Shown one piece after another: positions 53,365-53,902 of a DNA stretch of 53,902 bases. A program made the position numbers and the translations under genes. The notes below the pieces were generated by a model that made no database searches, had not been told where the DNA came from, and saw only the letters and a program-made list of their open reading frames with translations. Positions within the stretch are counted from its first letter, which is position 1. Every line of letters starts with the position of its first letter. Source of the stretch: Deltaproteobacteria bacterium (GTDB lineage Bacteria > Desulfobacterota > Dissulfuribacteria > Dissulfuribacterales > UBA3076); NCBI GenBank assembly GCA_018399745.1, contig JAGYNZ010000018.1:1-53902 (forward strand), given 5' to 3'.

Positions 53365-53902
53365 TCACTTAGGCCATAATATTATCGCATCAGCACAGTC
53401 TCTTCCGGTCATTTTAGCTCCGTGCTTAACAGGGGCTATAACCTTCATGGCCAAAGCAATACCTTGAGGGGTAGTAGTGCTAATCAACCTTGGCTGTTCA
53501 GTTTCTTCGCCCCAATACTGCATTACTGTGAATACCTTTACCCCTTCCTGGATTAATCTTCCAGCCAGATACTGGGGATTATCAGATACTCCGGGAGCCC
53601 ATACAATGTGCTTAATGCCATGAATATTCCCGACCAGTATCACTAAACAATCGTATTGCCCACTGTTAATAGCTGAAAGAATATTTCGGTACATGGTCCC
53701 GTCACGATCTTTAACACCTTCTGGGGCATCAATAGCCCTGATGTCAAGAAGCGCTCGTTTTGCCTTTAATTTCCCCAGCTCTATCAACATTTCTCGATAA
53801 GCAGGATAGTCAACTACCGGTGAAATAAATTCCTCATAAACAGGCTTCTGCCCCGCAAGAACTCTTTCTAAGTCATCCTGAGAACTGGAGGGAATTTCCA
53901 GC
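53365..53902 (-). CDS. C-terminal part of an unidentified protein (partial), possibly EreA/ChaN-like
   Basis: An open frame enters from the right edge and ends at 53365 (TGA). At least 178 residues are visible. The stretch RDGTMYRNILSAINSGQYDCLVILVGNIHGIKH resembles the helix-strand-Gly-Asn-x-His pattern of the EreA/ChaN/Tiki superfamily of haem-binding or esterase-like proteins, but this is weak. The 5' end lies outside the window, so no start is given. It is convergent with the FRG gene, so it may be host DNA or another cargo. Confidence 0.45.
   Translation of the reverse strand, partial: LEIPSSSQDDLERVLAGQKPVYEEFISPVVDYPAYREMLIELGKLKAKRALLDIRAIDAPEGVKDRDGTMYRNILSAINSGQYDCLVILVGNIHGIKHIVWAPGVSDNPQYLAGRLIQEGVKVFTVMQYWGEETEQPRLISTTTPQGIALAMKVIAPVKHGAKMTGRDCADAIILWPK

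Larger units (their letters stand above)
43793..53902. mobile_element. Integrated element at selC, PICI-like satellite candidate
   Basis: The element starts at the tRNA-Sec 3' end and runs at least to the window edge. Its genes, in order: integrase and a zinc-finger protein (minus), then plus-strand AlpA-like regulator, small ORF, primase-polymerase, small protein, Spo11-like protein, TerS-like protein, small secreted protein, HNH nuclease and FRG protein. No capsid, portal, tail, lysis or large terminase gene is seen. That gene set matches phage-inducible chromosomal islands. The right attachment site was not found, so the boundary is open; the cargo could also belong to a neighbouring element. 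Confidence 0.6.

Overview
The window looks like the chromosome of a strictly anaerobic, Gram-negative Desulfobacterota-type (former Deltaproteobacteria) organism. The grounds are a sulfide-dependent (His-type) thiazole synthase, a selenocysteine tRNA, an F-type ATP synthase with paired b' and b subunits split over two loci, 6S RNA directly behind zapA, Lgt and ZapA/ZapB-like proteins, and moderate GC content. This placement is inferred from gene content; no rRNA is present to prove it.

Positions 1-43792 are mostly housekeeping. After a GNAT-CBS fusion gene and tRNA-Gln come a TPR-like gene, an EamA transporter, htpX and class I fbp on the minus strand. On the plus strand follow thi4, pcnB, a hypothetical gene and lgt. 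They converge on gatCA (minus), a UvrD-like helicase, plsC and a DUF434 gene (minus). Then come def-fmt-rsmB (plus), an aminotransferase (minus), rpe (plus), a small exported Cys protein (minus) and an orphan histidine kinase. An overlapping tatD-maf-yggS-queD-queE cluster precedes the ATP synthase operon b'-b-delta-alpha-gamma-beta-epsilon. Behind it lie a short glmU, zapB-like and zapA, ssrS (6S RNA), rny, tyrS and hemL. The rest of the F0 sector (atpZ-like, atpI-like, a, c) forms a second cluster, bracketed by two copies of a short dispersed repeat with inverted ends. A UvrA-like gene and tRNA-Sec (selC) end the core part.

From selC to the right edge (about 43.8-53.9 kb) lies an integrated mobile element. 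A tyrosine integrase abuts the 3' end of selC and is paired with a zinc-finger protein gene. Divergent from these is an AlpA/excisionase-like gene with repeated operator-like boxes between. Then come a previously unlisted 38-codon ORF, an NrS-1-like primase-polymerase fused to an ATPase, a small protein, a compact Spo11/TopoVI-A-like protein, a decayed helicase start and a terminase-small-subunit-like gene. Cargo genes follow: a small secreted protein, an HNH nuclease, an FRG-domain protein and a gene cut by the window edge. Integrase, AlpA, primase and TerS without any visible capsid or tail genes is the signature of a phage satellite (PICI-like), here in an unexpected host group. No right-hand attachment repeat is visible, so the element probably continues past the window.

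Other points of interest are a structured, terminator-ended candidate small RNA near 11.5 kb, a GlmU lacking the acetyltransferase half, F0 subunits b and c with apparent signal peptides, and the selC-linked satellite with its Spo11-like protein.
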